A DNA stretch of 64,000 nt from Lewinellaceae bacterium (GCA_016708875.1 JADJFA010000012.1:192965-256964); one strand, 5' to 3'; counted from the first letter of the stretch, positions 18,685 through 27,622 are shown. A program made the numbers and translations. Notes: generated from the letters alone by a model not told the origin.

Positions 18685-19256
18685 TAACGATACAAACTAC
18701 CCGACTCCAAATATTCCCACACCGCCTCAGGCACAAGGTAGCGCACAGAATTTCCCGCTTTGATACACTCGCGAATATAAGTGGCGGAAATGTCGAGCGG
18801 TGGCGGCTCGAAAATATGAACCCTCGGGTTTGTAGCGAATTCGCCGAGTTCGTAACCTGGGCGCTTGTAAATGTAAATGTCGTATTCGGACAGGATTTGC
18901 TCGTAGTTTTTCCAAAGATGGAGCGAGCCGAGGTTGTCAGCGCCCATGATGAGTACAAACTGATGGTCAGGGTATTTTTCTTTCAAAAACGCGAGTGTGT
19001 CAATGGTATAAGATGGCTTGGGCAATTGGAATTCAATGTCGGAAGCGCGTAGCACCGGGTTGTCGCCAATACCAAGGCGTACCAGGTGAAGCCGGTCGTG
19101 ATCGCGGGCAAGGGTTTTCTTGGGCTTGAGCGGGTTTTGTGGGCTGACGACAAACCAGACGCGCTCAAGATCAGTTTGCGTCGCCATGAAGTTGGCGATG
19201 ATCAGGTGCCCGATGTGGATTGGGTTGAAGGAGCCGAAGAAGAGGCCGATGCGCAT
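18684..19256 (-). CDS. nadD: Nicotinate-nucleotide adenylyltransferase
   Basis: 190-residue cytosolic enzyme that adenylates nicotinate mononucleotide in NAD synthesis. The nucleotidyltransferase signature GSFNPIHIGH is at residues 8-17 and the C-terminal ISATYIRECI motif (SxTxIR) is present, with normal family length. It diverges from uvrD across a gap that carries a promoter for each gene. Confidence 0.95.
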   Translation of the reverse strand: MRIGLFFGSFNPIHIGHLIIANFMATQTDLERVWFVVSPQNPLKPKKTLARDHDRLHLVRLGIGDNPVLRASDIEFQLPKPSYTIDTLAFLKEKYPDHQFVLIMGADNLGSLHLWKNYEQILSEYDIYIYKRPGYELGEFATNPRVHIFEPPPLDISATYIRECIKAGNSVRYLVPEAVWEYLESGSLYR

Positions 19257-19276
19257 GGGTAATTATTTCGAAGGGG

Positions 19277-19284
19277 CAAAATTA
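19277..19284 (-). promoter_or_regulatory. -7 element TAATTTTG of nadD
   Basis: The minus strand reads TAATTTTG, with a TTTTG about 22 bases further upstream as the -33 element. The leader to the nadD ATG would be about 15-20 bases. Confidence 0.55.
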
Positions 19285-19349
19285 GGCTAAGAATCCAGTT
19301 GTTTTTCAAAACATTTTATTTAAAAAGATCCCCTCCCAGCCGAACTTTT

Positions 19350-19357
19350 TACCTTTG
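19350..19357 (+). promoter_or_regulatory. -7 element TACCTTTG, probable uvrD promoter
   Basis: TACCTTTG on the plus strand, about 240 bases before the uvrD start. The resulting leader would contain the inverted repeat at 19405-19543. No clear -33 element was seen. Confidence 0.4.
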
Positions 19358-19404
19358 CCGGGAAGCCAATCATGTGTCATCCCGAATTTTGAGCCAATTG
19401 GTCT

Positions 19405-19543
19405 GAATGATGATTGATGAGCACATGAGTGTTGATTTTTGATGTGATGGTGGAATGATAATGGCCGATGTGCCACCATCGTCAATAACTACATCTTCCA
19501 TTAGATCAAAAATCAACACTCATGTATTCATCAATCATCATTC
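19405..19543. repeat. 39-bp inverted repeat in the nadD/uvrD divergent gap
   Basis: The arms at 19405-19443 and 19505-19543 match as reverse complements at 37 of 39 positions (GAATGATGATTGATGA word). Because the flanking genes diverge, no terminator is expected here. Confidence 0.85.
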
Positions 19544-19593
19544 AAAGGAATTCATAGAAATCTCAAAATTCGACTCATGTTGCTCAACACCTT

Positions 19594-21915
19594 ATGGCGA
19601 ATTATCTCGACGAACTCAACCCCATCCAACGCGCCGCTGTAACCAACATCGAAGGCCCCGTGCTGGTGATCGCTGGCCCCGGCTCCGGCAAGACCCGTGT
19701 GCTCACCTATCGCATCGCACACCTATTGCAGAGCCATGTGCCACCCCGCGAAATACTCGCGCTTACGTTTACCAACAAGAGCGCGAGAGAGATGAAAGAC
19801 CGGATTGAACGGGTGGTAGGTGCTTCGGCACAGCAGGTATGGGCCGGCACGTTCCACTCCATTTTTGCCCGAATCTTGCGCTATGAGGCGGACAAAATCG
19901 GCTACCCTTCCTCCTTTACAATCTACGATACGGACGATACTACGAGTGTGCTAAAGGCCATTATCAAAGAAATGAACCTCGACCCCACGGTGTACAATCC
20001 TTCTGCCGTGCGCTCGCGTATTTCGCTCTGTAAGAGCAATTTGATAACGCCCCCGCTCTATCGACAAAATACCGAGATGATGCAGCAGGACCGTGCGGCC
20101 CGACGTCCTTACATCGTTGACATTTATGAAAAATATATTGCCCGATGCTTCCGCTCCGGAGCAATGGATTTTGATGATTTGCTTTACCAACTTTACCGGC
20201 TTTTCCAGCAAAACCCCGACAATGTGGTGGACAAGTATCGGCGCCGGTTTCGGTATGTCCATGTGGATGAGTTTCAGGACACCAACTTTTTGCAATACGC
20301 CATCCTGCGCCAATTGGTAAAATACGAGGGCAGCCCCGAAAACATTTTCATCGTGGGCGACGACGCCCAGAGCATTTATGCCTTCCGGGGCGCGACCATT
20401 GACAATATCCTTGATTTTGAAAAGGACTACCCCGCGCTGAAAACTTTCAAACTTGAACAGAACTATCGGAGTACACACCATATCGTGGCAGCGGCCAACG
20501 AAGTCATTTCCTACAACCGTCGGCAATTGCAAAAAACCATCTGGACCGACCGGGAAGACCGCCAGAAAATCAAACTCCTCAAATGCGTCACCGACGATGA
20601 GGAGGCCCGCCGTGTGGCCGATTTGATTTTGGAACAAAAACACCGCTATCACCTGCCCAATTCGGACATTGCCGTATTGTACCGCACCAACGCACAGAGC
20701 CGAAAATTTGAGGAGCACCTGCGCCGACTCAACATCGCCTACCGCGTTTTTGGCGGCATGTCGTTCTACCAGCGTAAGGAGGTAAAAGACCTCGTGGCTT
20801 ACCTCCGCCTGGCCGTAAATCCCCGCGACGAGGAAGCCCTGCGCCGCGCAATCAACTTCCCCACCCGCGGCATCAGCGACACAACGCTGGAAAAACTCAG
20901 TGCCATAGCAGGAGCAGCCAACATTACCATGTGGGAAGCCATGCTCAGCCCTGCCCTTGAAGTGACGGATCGCGCCCGAAAGGCTATGGCCGGTTTCCGA
21001 AACATGGTGGAAGACTGGCAACGACGCGCCGCCACTGAATCAGCCTACAAACTCGCCGCAGAAATTCTCCGAAAATCAGGCCTCCACGATCTGCTCAAAA
21101 GCGACAACAGCCCGGAAGGCATAGGGCGCATGGAAAACGTGAATGCCGTGCTGGATGCTATTTCTGAGTTTGTGGATACGCAAACAAATACTGAGGGCCT
21201 CACTTCAAGTGAGGCCCTCAGTTCAACTGAATCATCCCTCGCCGCCTACCTCCAAACCATCACCCTCCTCACAGATGCCGATGAAAAAGCGGAAGGCTCA
21301 GACTACATTACACTCATGAGCGTCCATGCTGCCAAAGGCCTGGAATACAAAAGTGTCTTTGTAACAGGTCTGGAAGAACAACTTTTTCCTTCTTTCATGT
21401 CCCTGGAAGATCCAAAAGGCTTGGACGAGGAGCGCAGGCTTTTTTACGTCGCCATCACAAGGGCAAAGGAGTTTCTGACCATTAGTTTTGCCCAGAACAG
21501 ATACCGATACGGACAAATACGTGCAAATGAGCCTTCACGTTTTCTGGAAGAAATTGACCTGAAAAACTTTGATATGGTGGGCGGAATGGGAGCCGCGCGT
21601 ATTGGCACTCCGGCCTATAATGCTGTGCAGGAAAGTGGTTATTCACGGGGTGCAAGCGTGAGCGGAAATTTTGCTAACCCGCGTATTTTGAAGATGAACC
21701 CACCTGCAACCGCAGCGCTGGCCAATTTCAAGGCCTCTCCGATAGAAGATCTTGTGGCAGATGCCAAAGTGGTTCACCAGAAATTTGGCGAAGGCAAAAT
21801 CGTGAGTGTAGAAGGCCCGAAAGACAACCGTGTTGCCACCATCCAATTCCAAAACGACGAAATGCCGGAGCGACGAATCGTGCTAAAGTTTGCGAAATTG
21901 CAGGTGTTGCAGTAA
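19594..21915 (+). CDS. uvrD: ATP-dependent DNA helicase UvrD/PcrA type
   Basis: 773-residue SF1A helicase for DNA repair and replication restart. Visible motifs are Walker A AGPGSGKT (27-34), ALTFTNKSAREMK (Ia), VDEFQDTN (II), GDDAQSIYAFRGA (III), LEQNYRS (IV), MSVHAAKGLEY (V) and YVAITRAKEF (VI). The C-terminal 60 residues (VVHQKFGEGKIVSVEG) form the Tudor-like tail of PcrA. A perfect 15-bp-arm palindrome lies in frame at 21191-21221 and encodes a short, presumably flexible surface insert. Confidence 0.95.
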   Translation: MANYLDELNPIQRAAVTNIEGPVLVIAGPGSGKTRVLTYRIAHLLQSHVPPREILALTFTNKSAREMKDRIERVVGASAQQVWAGTFHSIFARILRYEADKIGYPSSFTIYDTDDTTSVLKAIIKEMNLDPTVYNPSAVRSRISLCKSNLITPPLYRQNTEMMQQDRAARRPYIVDIYEKYIARCFRSGAMDFDDLLYQLYRLFQQNPDNVVDKYRRRFRYVHVDEFQDTNFLQYAILRQLVKYEGSPENIFIVGDDAQSIYAFRGATIDNILDFEKDYPALKTFKLEQNYRSTHHIVAAANEVISYNRRQLQKTIWTDREDRQKIKLLKCVTDDEEARRVADLILEQKHRYHLPNSDIAVLYRTNAQSRKFEEHLRRLNIAYRVFGGMSFYQRKEVKDLVAYLRLAVNPRDEEALRRAINFPTRGISDTTLEKLSAIAGAANITMWEAMLSPALEVTDRARKAMAGFRNMVEDWQRRAATESAYKLAAEILRKSGLHDLLKSDNSPEGIGRMENVNAVLDAISEFVDTQTNTEGLTSSEALSSTESSLAAYLQTITLLTDADEKAEGSDYITLMSVHAAKGLEYKSVFVTGLEEQLFPSFMSLEDPKGLDEERRLFYVAITRAKEFLTISFAQNRYRYGQIRANEPSRFLEEIDLKNFDMVGGMGAARIGTPAYNAVQESGYSRGASVSGNFANPRILKMNPPATAALANFKASPIEDLVADAKVVHQKFGEGKIVSVEGPKDNRVATIQFQNDEMPERRIVLKFAKLQVLQ
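21191..21221. repeat. Perfect palindrome inside uvrD
   Basis: CTGAGGGCCTCACTT, a single C, then AAGTGAGGCCCTCAG: two 15-base arms that are exact complements. It encodes TEGLTSSEALS in the helicase frame without disturbing it. Confidence 0.95.
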
Positions 21916-21949
21916 AATTGCAGGCAAATTTTTTAACCCGCCGCAGCTT

Positions 21950-22873
21950 ATGCAACCCGTTTCCATTTTTATCGCCTATTCGCACAGCGACAAGGACTTG
22001 AAAGACAAGCTGCGTACGCACTTGAAACCCTTGTTGCCAAATCGGGCCGAGATTTGGGACGACTATGACATTGCCGCTGGCCAAAACTGGGACGAAAGCA
22101 TTAAAGAGAACCTGTACAAGGCCGATATTGTGCTGCTTTTAGTAAGTTCTGATTCCCTGGGTTCCGAATATTTTTATGGTCAGGAAGTGCGTGTTTCGCT
22201 CGATAGGCACGCCCGAAAAGAAACGGTGGTCGTGCCTGTCATTTTACGACCCTGCATGTGGCAACTTACCCCTTTGAGCGCCATCGAAGCCCTACCAGAC
22301 AAAGGAAAGCCTGTTATTGATTGGGGCAACCTGGACGCGGCTTTTAACAGCGTGGCGAATTCGCTCGACAAAATCATTGAACAACGACTCTCCCGACACA
22401 AAAAACTGTCCGCCCCACCAAAGCCTGTCGAAGTCGTTCAGGAGGCCATCTCAGAAGCCGTTCCTACCACAACCGTGCAGACTATTCCACAAAACAGCAA
22501 CAGTTGGGTTCGTCCGGTGAGCATTGTAGGCGTTGCATTGTTGTCCGTTTTTTTGATCTGGAAAGTTACACGGGCAGAATCCAAAAAACCGGCGTCCAGG
22601 GAAAATGAAACGGAGGCTTGGAATCTGGTACAATCGGAGCATTCTATTCCCGCCTACCAGCGTTATAAAAAAACATTCCCGAATGGGAAAAATTCAGGAT
22701 CGGCGCAAGACAGCATAGATGTTATGGAACGTCGGGTTGACAAATACTTGAACGACGCTAAGGTGATGCAGAAACGCCTACCCAAAGATGCTTTGGAGAT
22801 ATTGAAAAAGGCCCGTCGCCTCAACCCCGACGACGAGCGTATCCGTCAACTTCAAAAACAATTAGATCAATGA
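21950..22873 (+). CDS. TIR-domain protein with a single membrane helix
   Basis: 307 residues. The N-terminal 140 form a TIR domain (SIFIAYSHSDKDLKDKL, IWDDYDIAAGQNWDESI, ADIVLLLVSSDSLGSEYFY), with a candidate catalytic Glu in YFYGQEV as in NAD-cleaving TIRs. A Pro-rich linker, a membrane helix (VSIVGVALLSVFLIWKV, about 185-201) and a helical, TPR-like C-terminus (LPKDALEILKKARRLNPDD) follow. The start is 34 bases after the uvrD stop. The stop overlaps the next start (ATGA), so it forms a coupled pair with the SUMF1 gene. A role in signalling or defence is inferred from domain content; NADase activity is not proven by sequence. Confidence 0.85.
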   Translation: MQPVSIFIAYSHSDKDLKDKLRTHLKPLLPNRAEIWDDYDIAAGQNWDESIKENLYKADIVLLLVSSDSLGSEYFYGQEVRVSLDRHARKETVVVPVILRPCMWQLTPLSAIEALPDKGKPVIDWGNLDAAFNSVANSLDKIIEQRLSRHKKLSAPPKPVEVVQEAISEAVPTTTVQTIPQNSNSWVRPVSIVGVALLSVFLIWKVTRAESKKPASRENETEAWNLVQSEHSIPAYQRYKKTFPNGKNSGSAQDSIDVMERRVDKYLNDAKVMQKRLPKDALEILKKARRLNPDDERIRQLQKQLDQ

Positions 22874-23820
22874 AATCTCTTTACTTTTTGTGCTACGCCA
22901 TAATGCTGCTGGGAGCAAACGTCGTTCAGGCACAGTGCTACGAAAAAATGTTGCACGAAGGCGATAAGGCTTTTCATAAGGCTCAATACAGTGAAGCCAT
23001 TGCCATTTGGGAAGATGCAAAAGAATGCTCCGACAGCCCAAAACCTGCCACCGATTTGAACAAAAAAATTAGTGAAGCAAGGGCCAGGATGGAGCCGAAC
23101 AAAACCAAGGCCAAACCAAAAATGTCGGAAAGTACCGCGCCCAAAGCGACCGCCGACCCATTGTCAAGCATAAAGATGATTGAAGTAAAAGGCGGACAGT
23201 TCAACATGGGTGAAGGAAACGGGAACAAAACCGAGCAGCCTCCTCACCCGGTACAAGTAGGCGATTTTTCCATTTCAAAACATGAGGTGACGCAGGCCCT
23301 TTGGCGGCGTGTGATGGGTGAAAACCCAGGCAATATGATAGACAAAGGTTGTGGAAATTGCCCGGTAGAAAGCGCTACCTGGACTGAAGTGCAAGATTTT
23401 CTAAGCAGGATAAGGGAGATAACTGGCACTTATTACCGGCTGCCCAGCGAAGCCGAATGGGAATTTGCCGCTCGTGGCGGCCTGAAATCAGCCAGCCTAA
23501 AATACGCAGGCAGCAATGACCGAAAGCTGGTCGCCAAAGACATGACCGATGGCTGTTACCCTGTTGGGCAAAAAATGCCCAACGAATTGGGCATTTACGA
23601 TATGAGCGGAAATGTGTGGGAAATGACTGCCGATTGTTGGCATCCCAACTATTCAGGTGCTCCAAGCGACAGTCGTGCCTGGTTGTCAAGCTCCTGCAAA
23701 CAGTACGTGATCCGCGGCGGCTCCTGGTACGATCACGACCGATGCCATGTGGCCAGCCGGAATTTCAATTATTACGACAATGCGAGTTCGGCAATAGGGT
23801 TTAGGCTGGCCAAGGATTAG
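22870..23820 (+). CDS. Secreted formylglycine-generating-enzyme-like (SUMF1) protein
   Basis: 316 residues. A signal peptide ends near VVQAQ, followed by a short TPR-like helical region (GDKAFHKAQYSEAIAIWEDA), a Lys/Pro-rich linker and a SUMF1 domain from about residue 103: GGQFNMGEGNG, SKHEVTQALWRRVMGENP, YRLPSEAEWEFAARGG, MSGNVWEMTADCW, YVIRGGSW and FRLAKD. In true FGEs this fold oxidises sulfatase cysteines; in Bacteroidota many copies serve other or unknown roles. It is translationally coupled to the TIR gene, which supports joint function. Confidence 0.87.
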   Translation: MKSLYFLCYAIMLLGANVVQAQCYEKMLHEGDKAFHKAQYSEAIAIWEDAKECSDSPKPATDLNKKISEARARMEPNKTKAKPKMSESTAPKATADPLSSIKMIEVKGGQFNMGEGNGNKTEQPPHPVQVGDFSISKHEVTQALWRRVMGENPGNMIDKGCGNCPVESATWTEVQDFLSRIREITGTYYRLPSEAEWEFAARGGLKSASLKYAGSNDRKLVAKDMTDGCYPVGQKMPNELGIYDMSGNVWEMTADCWHPNYSGAPSDSRAWLSSSCKQYVIRGGSWYDHDRCHVASRNFNYYDNASSAIGFRLAKD

Positions 23821-23830
23821 TGATTTTTAA

Positions 23831-23980
23831 ATTAAACGCAAAACCGCAAAACCGGAGAACCGCAAAATATAAAACTGCGCATTATGATCCGAAGATGGTC
23901 AAAATCTTCCATATTCGAGATCAATCTTCTCGCGGTTTTATATTTTCCCGTTCTCCGGTTTTGCGGTTTTGCTGTTTAAT
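23831..23980. repeat. Long inverted repeat between convergent genes (arms about 49 bp)
   Basis: Arms built of AAAACCGCAAAACCGGAGAA words at 23831-23879 and the complement at 23932-23980 pair with a few mismatches. It fills the gap between the SUMF1 gene and the convergent operon and is a likely bidirectional terminator. Confidence 0.85.
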
Positions 23981-23990
23981 ATCCGAGCGA

Positions 23991-24992
23991 CTAATCCTTC
24001 TTTATAATAATCGTCTCATAATCCATACGCTGCGGCTTGTTGAGATAATGCGCCGCAGCGACTTGCGCCATACTTTGCATTGCGACTTTTTCCAACTCTC
24101 TGGCATCCTCTCGCTCTTTTTTTGCGGTATCCTGCTCATCTTTCTGCTTTTTGTCGATTTCCGCGTCAATTTTATTTATCAAAGCCATCGCCTCTGCGTG
24201 ACAAGTGGAAGCGGGGTCTATCCTGCCTAGGAGATAAAGCCCGGTTTTGTAATCGTCTGCCGCAATCATGCTTTTTGCCTTGGTGATAGTTTTGGCACAA
24301 TCCACGTTGATATGCTTTTTGTACACATCCACCAACTTGGTTTTGGCTTGGCCATAGCAGGCAATGTCCTTTGGGATGGGCCACAACAAAGCAATGGCTT
24401 CGGAAGTCATATTCATTTGCGAAAGTTGGTTGGCTTGCTCCAGAATGGTGCTGCAATTGCGGTCGTAGTATTTGGCAATCTCCGTACGGGCCTGCTGCAA
24501 AAACACACCCCATTTTGAATCCTTGGTATCTATTTCGCTGATGGCCTTGTTCAAGGCTTGATTGCGTTCCTTACCGCTTCCCGTTATTTTGTAAGTAATA
24601 GTGGAAAAAATAACGCCCTGATCCACCGACTGTATGAACAGACTCAGGTTGCACTTTATGACCGTGAGGTTCTGCATCCCGGTATTGACTGTTTGTTCGT
24701 CATAAATTTCAAAACGCGGGTAGCAAAAGATGCCGTTGGCGAGCAGCATCATGTCAGCATCGTCGCCAATTTTCAGGCGGGATGCCGAAATTTTGGCTGT
24801 CACGCCATTGGCTGCGATTATACTCAGGAGTTTTGTTTCCAACTTAGGCGTATGGCTCACATCAAAACCTTCAAAACATTGGGGCATAATTAGCCCGATG
24901 TTCATCCATTCTGCATCGTTTTGCGCGCTGGAAAAAGGGGCCGACAGTAGCCCGATGGCGGCGATCAGGAATGAAATTGAGAGTGCTTTCAT
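23991..24992 (-). CDS. Secreted hypothetical protein, last gene of the CsgG-like operon
   Basis: 333 residues with a signal peptide (AIGLLSAPFSSAQ). The N-terminal half is beta-rich and looks like the nucleotide-free TolB/CsgG-type surface domains found in its operon partners. The middle (ILEQANQLSQMNMTSEAIALL) is TPR-like and the end is a charged coiled coil (KKQKDEQDTAKKEREDAREL). I do not recognise the family. It starts 9 bases after the preceding gene, so it is co-transcribed with the three upstream genes. Confidence 0.65.
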   Translation of the reverse strand: MKALSISFLIAAIGLLSAPFSSAQNDAEWMNIGLIMPQCFEGFDVSHTPKLETKLLSIIAANGVTAKISASRLKIGDDADMMLLANGIFCYPRFEIYDEQTVNTGMQNLTVIKCNLSLFIQSVDQGVIFSTITYKITGSGKERNQALNKAISEIDTKDSKWGVFLQQARTEIAKYYDRNCSTILEQANQLSQMNMTSEAIALLWPIPKDIACYGQAKTKLVDVYKKHINVDCAKTITKAKSMIAADDYKTGLYLLGRIDPASTCHAEAMALINKIDAEIDKKQKDEQDTAKKEREDARELEKVAMQSMAQVAAAHYLNKPQRMDYETIIIKKD

Positions 24993-25001
24993 GGTTTTGT
25001 T

Positions 25002-25949
25002 TTATTTAAAGTTGATGTAGATGGTGCCTCCACGCACGTTGCGCTCTGCCTTCATTTTGGCAGCAGCATTGTCAGTGGGCGAAAGGCTGTTGCAAAATTT
25101 TACGATTTGCTGGGCGAAGCGGTTGGGCGAAAAGTTCTTGTCTTTTTCGTCGCGCAAGGGGATGCGCACCTGATCGTAAATCAAGGAGAGTTTGGTAACA
25201 CCCTGTGAGTGGTAATTGCCTTTGTAGGCATTTTTGCTCATCCAATCGTCAATTACGGCTTCCAGCATATCGTTGCCGGGGTTTACTTCGGTGTCGTAGT
25301 CGTATTCGGAATCTTCCTTCAAGCCAAAGATCACTTTGATAGGACGACCGTTTTCCACGATGTCGGTAAATTTCCCTTGCATCACGTTCAGGAAGTCCTC
25401 CAACATTTCAGGCTGTGCTTCGTCGGCCTTTTTCTTCAAGGCTTTTTCCACCAATTTGTCAAAATTGTCGGTGTAAAACTGCCCGCTCTCTTCCGTTTTA
25501 TTCGCAAGTGAATTTCCTGTGAAAGCATCGTATGCCGTAAGCGTGAGGCGCATGCTGTTGCCACTGGCAGCCTTTGCGGCGTATGCTTCTACTTCCACAT
25601 AGATATCTGCCCCGGAATATTCCACCAGGGTGGATTTCACGTCGCTCTGGGCGTCGCTGTTGAACAGTCCGTCTACTTCTGCGGCTTTGAGTTTGGCTAC
25701 AAAATCCACGGTGGTAAAGCCACGGCTGTCAAATCCTTCCTTGACTTTGATCAGCGCCACCCGGCGGCTGATGTCGGCTTCCAGCACGGTGCGGAGGTCT
25801 TCTCCCTTATTGGCATAAGGAATGACCATAATGGTAGGCTGCACCTGGTTTGGCTTTTTAGGTTCGGTTTTTTCCTGGCTTTGCGCCACATTTGGGCAAA
25901 AAGCAAGGGCAAACAGGAGCACAATGGAACGTAATAGATTCATTTTCAT
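25002..25949 (-). CDS. Secreted protein resembling the DUF6175 family
   Basis: 315 residues. The signal peptide ends at NVAQSQ; the mature part opens TIMVIPYANKGEDLRTVLE, which fits the Bacteroidota family I recall as DUF6175. Further stretches are GFDSRGFTTVDFVAKL and YSGADIYVEVEAYAA, the latter typical of envelope proteins that build surface assemblies. The C-terminal half (IKVIFGLKEDSEYDYDTEV) looks like a second domain. Function unknown. It sits in a tightly packed operon behind a CsgG-like gene and a lipoprotein gene. Confidence 0.65.
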   Translation of the reverse strand: MKMNLLRSIVLLFALAFCPNVAQSQEKTEPKKPNQVQPTIMVIPYANKGEDLRTVLEADISRRVALIKVKEGFDSRGFTTVDFVAKLKAAEVDGLFNSDAQSDVKSTLVEYSGADIYVEVEAYAAKAASGNSMRLTLTAYDAFTGNSLANKTEESGQFYTDNFDKLVEKALKKKADEAQPEMLEDFLNVMQGKFTDIVENGRPIKVIFGLKEDSEYDYDTEVNPGNDMLEAVIDDWMSKNAYKGNYHSQGVTKLSLIYDQVRIPLRDEKDKNFSPNRFAQQIVKFCNSLSPTDNAAAKMKAERNVRGGTIYINFK

Positions 25950-25987
25950 GTAGGAGTTGTTTGAAAATTGATTTTCAATGAAAAGTT

Positions 25988-26473
25988 TTAGAACCCGAAT
26001 TTGCGGATCACGCCTTCCTTTTCGAGGTTGGTGCGCAAGGATTCATAGTTGATGGTGATGCTTTTCTGGACCCGCTTATTCTTTTTGTCGTCCGATTTTC
26101 CAGCGGCAACAGGCGGTTGTTGCGCGGTGACGTAACCGAGATAGCCGCGATCTCCAAAGAATTTTTTGAAATAGGTGGCGTGTTCGCTGCGCGCCTTCGA
26201 CTCGTCGTCGATCATCGGCTTGCGAAGTCCGCCGAATGCAGGAAGTCCTTTAAAAAGGATGGTATTAAAGGCGGTAACAAAGGCATCCTGTTCGGCATCT
26301 TTGTCAGTTTTGCCATAACCCATGGCATTCACCATCACGACTCCAGTATTGGGACTGGAAACGAAGCTTACTTCTGCTGTTTGAGGGTAGGTGGATTTTG
26401 AGCCTGAGCAAGCCAGGAGGCTGAGGCACAACAGGCCTGCAAACAATTTAATAACGAGGTTGATCTGTGTCAT
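25988..26473 (-). CDS. LPP20-like lipoprotein
   Basis: 161 residues with a clear lipobox (LSLLAC, Cys22). The mature domain contains GVVMVNAMGYGKTDKDAEQD, a pattern seen in LPP20-type lipoproteins, and ends in a basic stretch with SITINYESLR. It is second in the operon, 5 bases after the CsgG-like gene. The start at MTQIN was chosen for the lipoprotein signal; a 29-codon upstream extension overlaps the preceding gene. The partner genes suggest an outer-membrane assembly. Confidence 0.7.
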   Translation of the reverse strand: MTQINLVIKLFAGLLCLSLLACSGSKSTYPQTAEVSFVSSPNTGVVMVNAMGYGKTDKDAEQDAFVTAFNTILFKGLPAFGGLRKPMIDDESKARSEHATYFKKFFGDRGYLGYVTAQQPPVAAGKSDDKKNKRVQKSITINYESLRTNLEKEGVIRKFGF

Positions 26474-26478
26474 TTTGT

Positions 26479-27387
26479 TTATTTTTTTGTGGTGAGAAAA
26501 ACGCTTTTCATATCGGTTTGCTTGGCAAAAAGTTTGTCGCCATTTTTGGTCACTTTGCAAGTGGCGATTTCGCCTTCAAATTTTTCGACTTTGGCCTGTG
26601 CTAATTCTAATTCCATTGTGGCTGTGGAGCCATCCAATCCGGTCGTTTTTTTGGTTTCCTTGATCAAAATGGTCTGGCCTTTTTTTAACATAGCACTGGT
26701 GGCCTTGATTTGGAAGGATTTCACGGTTTCGCCCTCCACATCTACGAAATTGAATATTTTCATCCTTAGAGGGTGGTATTCATCGAGGTAATCCATCACC
26801 TGTTTGTAAAGGGCATCCTTAGATTTGAGTTTTGTCAGCTGGAAAATGTCAAGGGCTGCCTCTGCTGCTTGCACTTTGCTGGAATTATTTAAAAGCGGAG
26901 AAGAAGTATCGTCCATCACACTTTTTACATCGTTCATAACCACCGCATTGCGCTGTGTTTTGGAGATAACTTCGCTGGAAAGCACCTTCCCGGTCGCAAC
27001 ATCTACCGCGCAGAGGTGAAAAACAGGGTTTGGAACACTAAATTTGTTGTTGCGATCAACGGCAACTACGTGGCCCAAAAACAACACCTGTGCACCGAGG
27101 CTGACACCCTGGTCCACCGTTTTGCCATCAATAAAGGCCTCGCCTTTCTGGAGCTCGCGCTCTTGCACCACTTGGCTCCACTTGTCGCGGGGCACTACAT
27201 CGAATCTTCCAGAGGCGGTTACAGCGCGGTAAACCTCTTGAAAAACCTCGTCAGCTTCCGTTTCTGTTACACCAGATTTTGCAAAAGTGAAAGGAGATAC
27301 TCCGACAATCAATTTGTCTTGGGCGGGGAGCAGGCTGGTCACAAAAAGTGCGCCCAGCAGAAGGAGGGGGAGTTTGGCTTTTGTCAT
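26479..27387 (-). CDS. CsgG/LpoB-like secreted protein, first gene of a four-gene operon
   Basis: 302 residues. A signal peptide (LLLLGALFVTSLLPAQ) is followed by LIVGVSPFTFAKSG, a Glu-rich helix and GRFDVVPRDKWSQVVQERE, then GAQVLFLGHVVAVDR and VDVATGKVLSSE: the order and spacing of the CsgG/TolB-like N-terminal fold. There is no lipobox Cys as in true CsgG. A second beta domain follows (TAMLKKGQTILIKET-like). It leads an operon with a lipoprotein, a DUF6175-like protein and an unknown protein; an envelope secretion or scaffold role is inferred. A GCACCAAAA/TTTTGGTGC hairpin (27426-27456) lies in its leader region. Confidence 0.7.
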   Translation of the reverse strand: MTKAKLPLLLLGALFVTSLLPAQDKLIVGVSPFTFAKSGVTETEADEVFQEVYRAVTASGRFDVVPRDKWSQVVQERELQKGEAFIDGKTVDQGVSLGAQVLFLGHVVAVDRNNKFSVPNPVFHLCAVDVATGKVLSSEVISKTQRNAVVMNDVKSVMDDTSSPLLNNSSKVQAAEAALDIFQLTKLKSKDALYKQVMDYLDEYHPLRMKIFNFVDVEGETVKSFQIKATSAMLKKGQTILIKETKKTTGLDGSTATMELELAQAKVEKFEGEIATCKVTKNGDKLFAKQTDMKSVFLTTKK

Positions 27388-27614
27388 GATTTAAAAGTTT
27401 TTTAGTGAAGATTGGAGCAAACCCAGCACCAAAAAAACATGGTCTTCTTTTGGTGCAAAATTTAACTAATGTTTTCAGCGCACAATGGTACGAAAAGCTT
27501 GGTTACACAAAACCTATTATTGCAAAAATTTATGTGCTGCGTTGAGTCGGAGGGCGTGCGAGCCATATTTATTTTGTGTGTGCTGTCAGATGCCATGTAC
27601 TGTGTGTGCTGCAT

Positions 27615-27622
27615 TACCTTTG
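27615..27622 (+). promoter_or_regulatory. -7 element TACCTTTG of M48 copy 1
   Basis: TACCTTTG 21 bases before the ATG at 27644. It supports that start over the longer open frame beginning at 27485. Confidence 0.5.

Noticed and set aside
19951..21021. 356-codon minus-strand open frame
   Set aside because: Antisense shadow of the helicase gene.
22870..23820. SUMF1 protein as a gliding protein GldJ or GldK
   Set aside because: No lipoprotein signal, too short, and no gld or por genes beside it.
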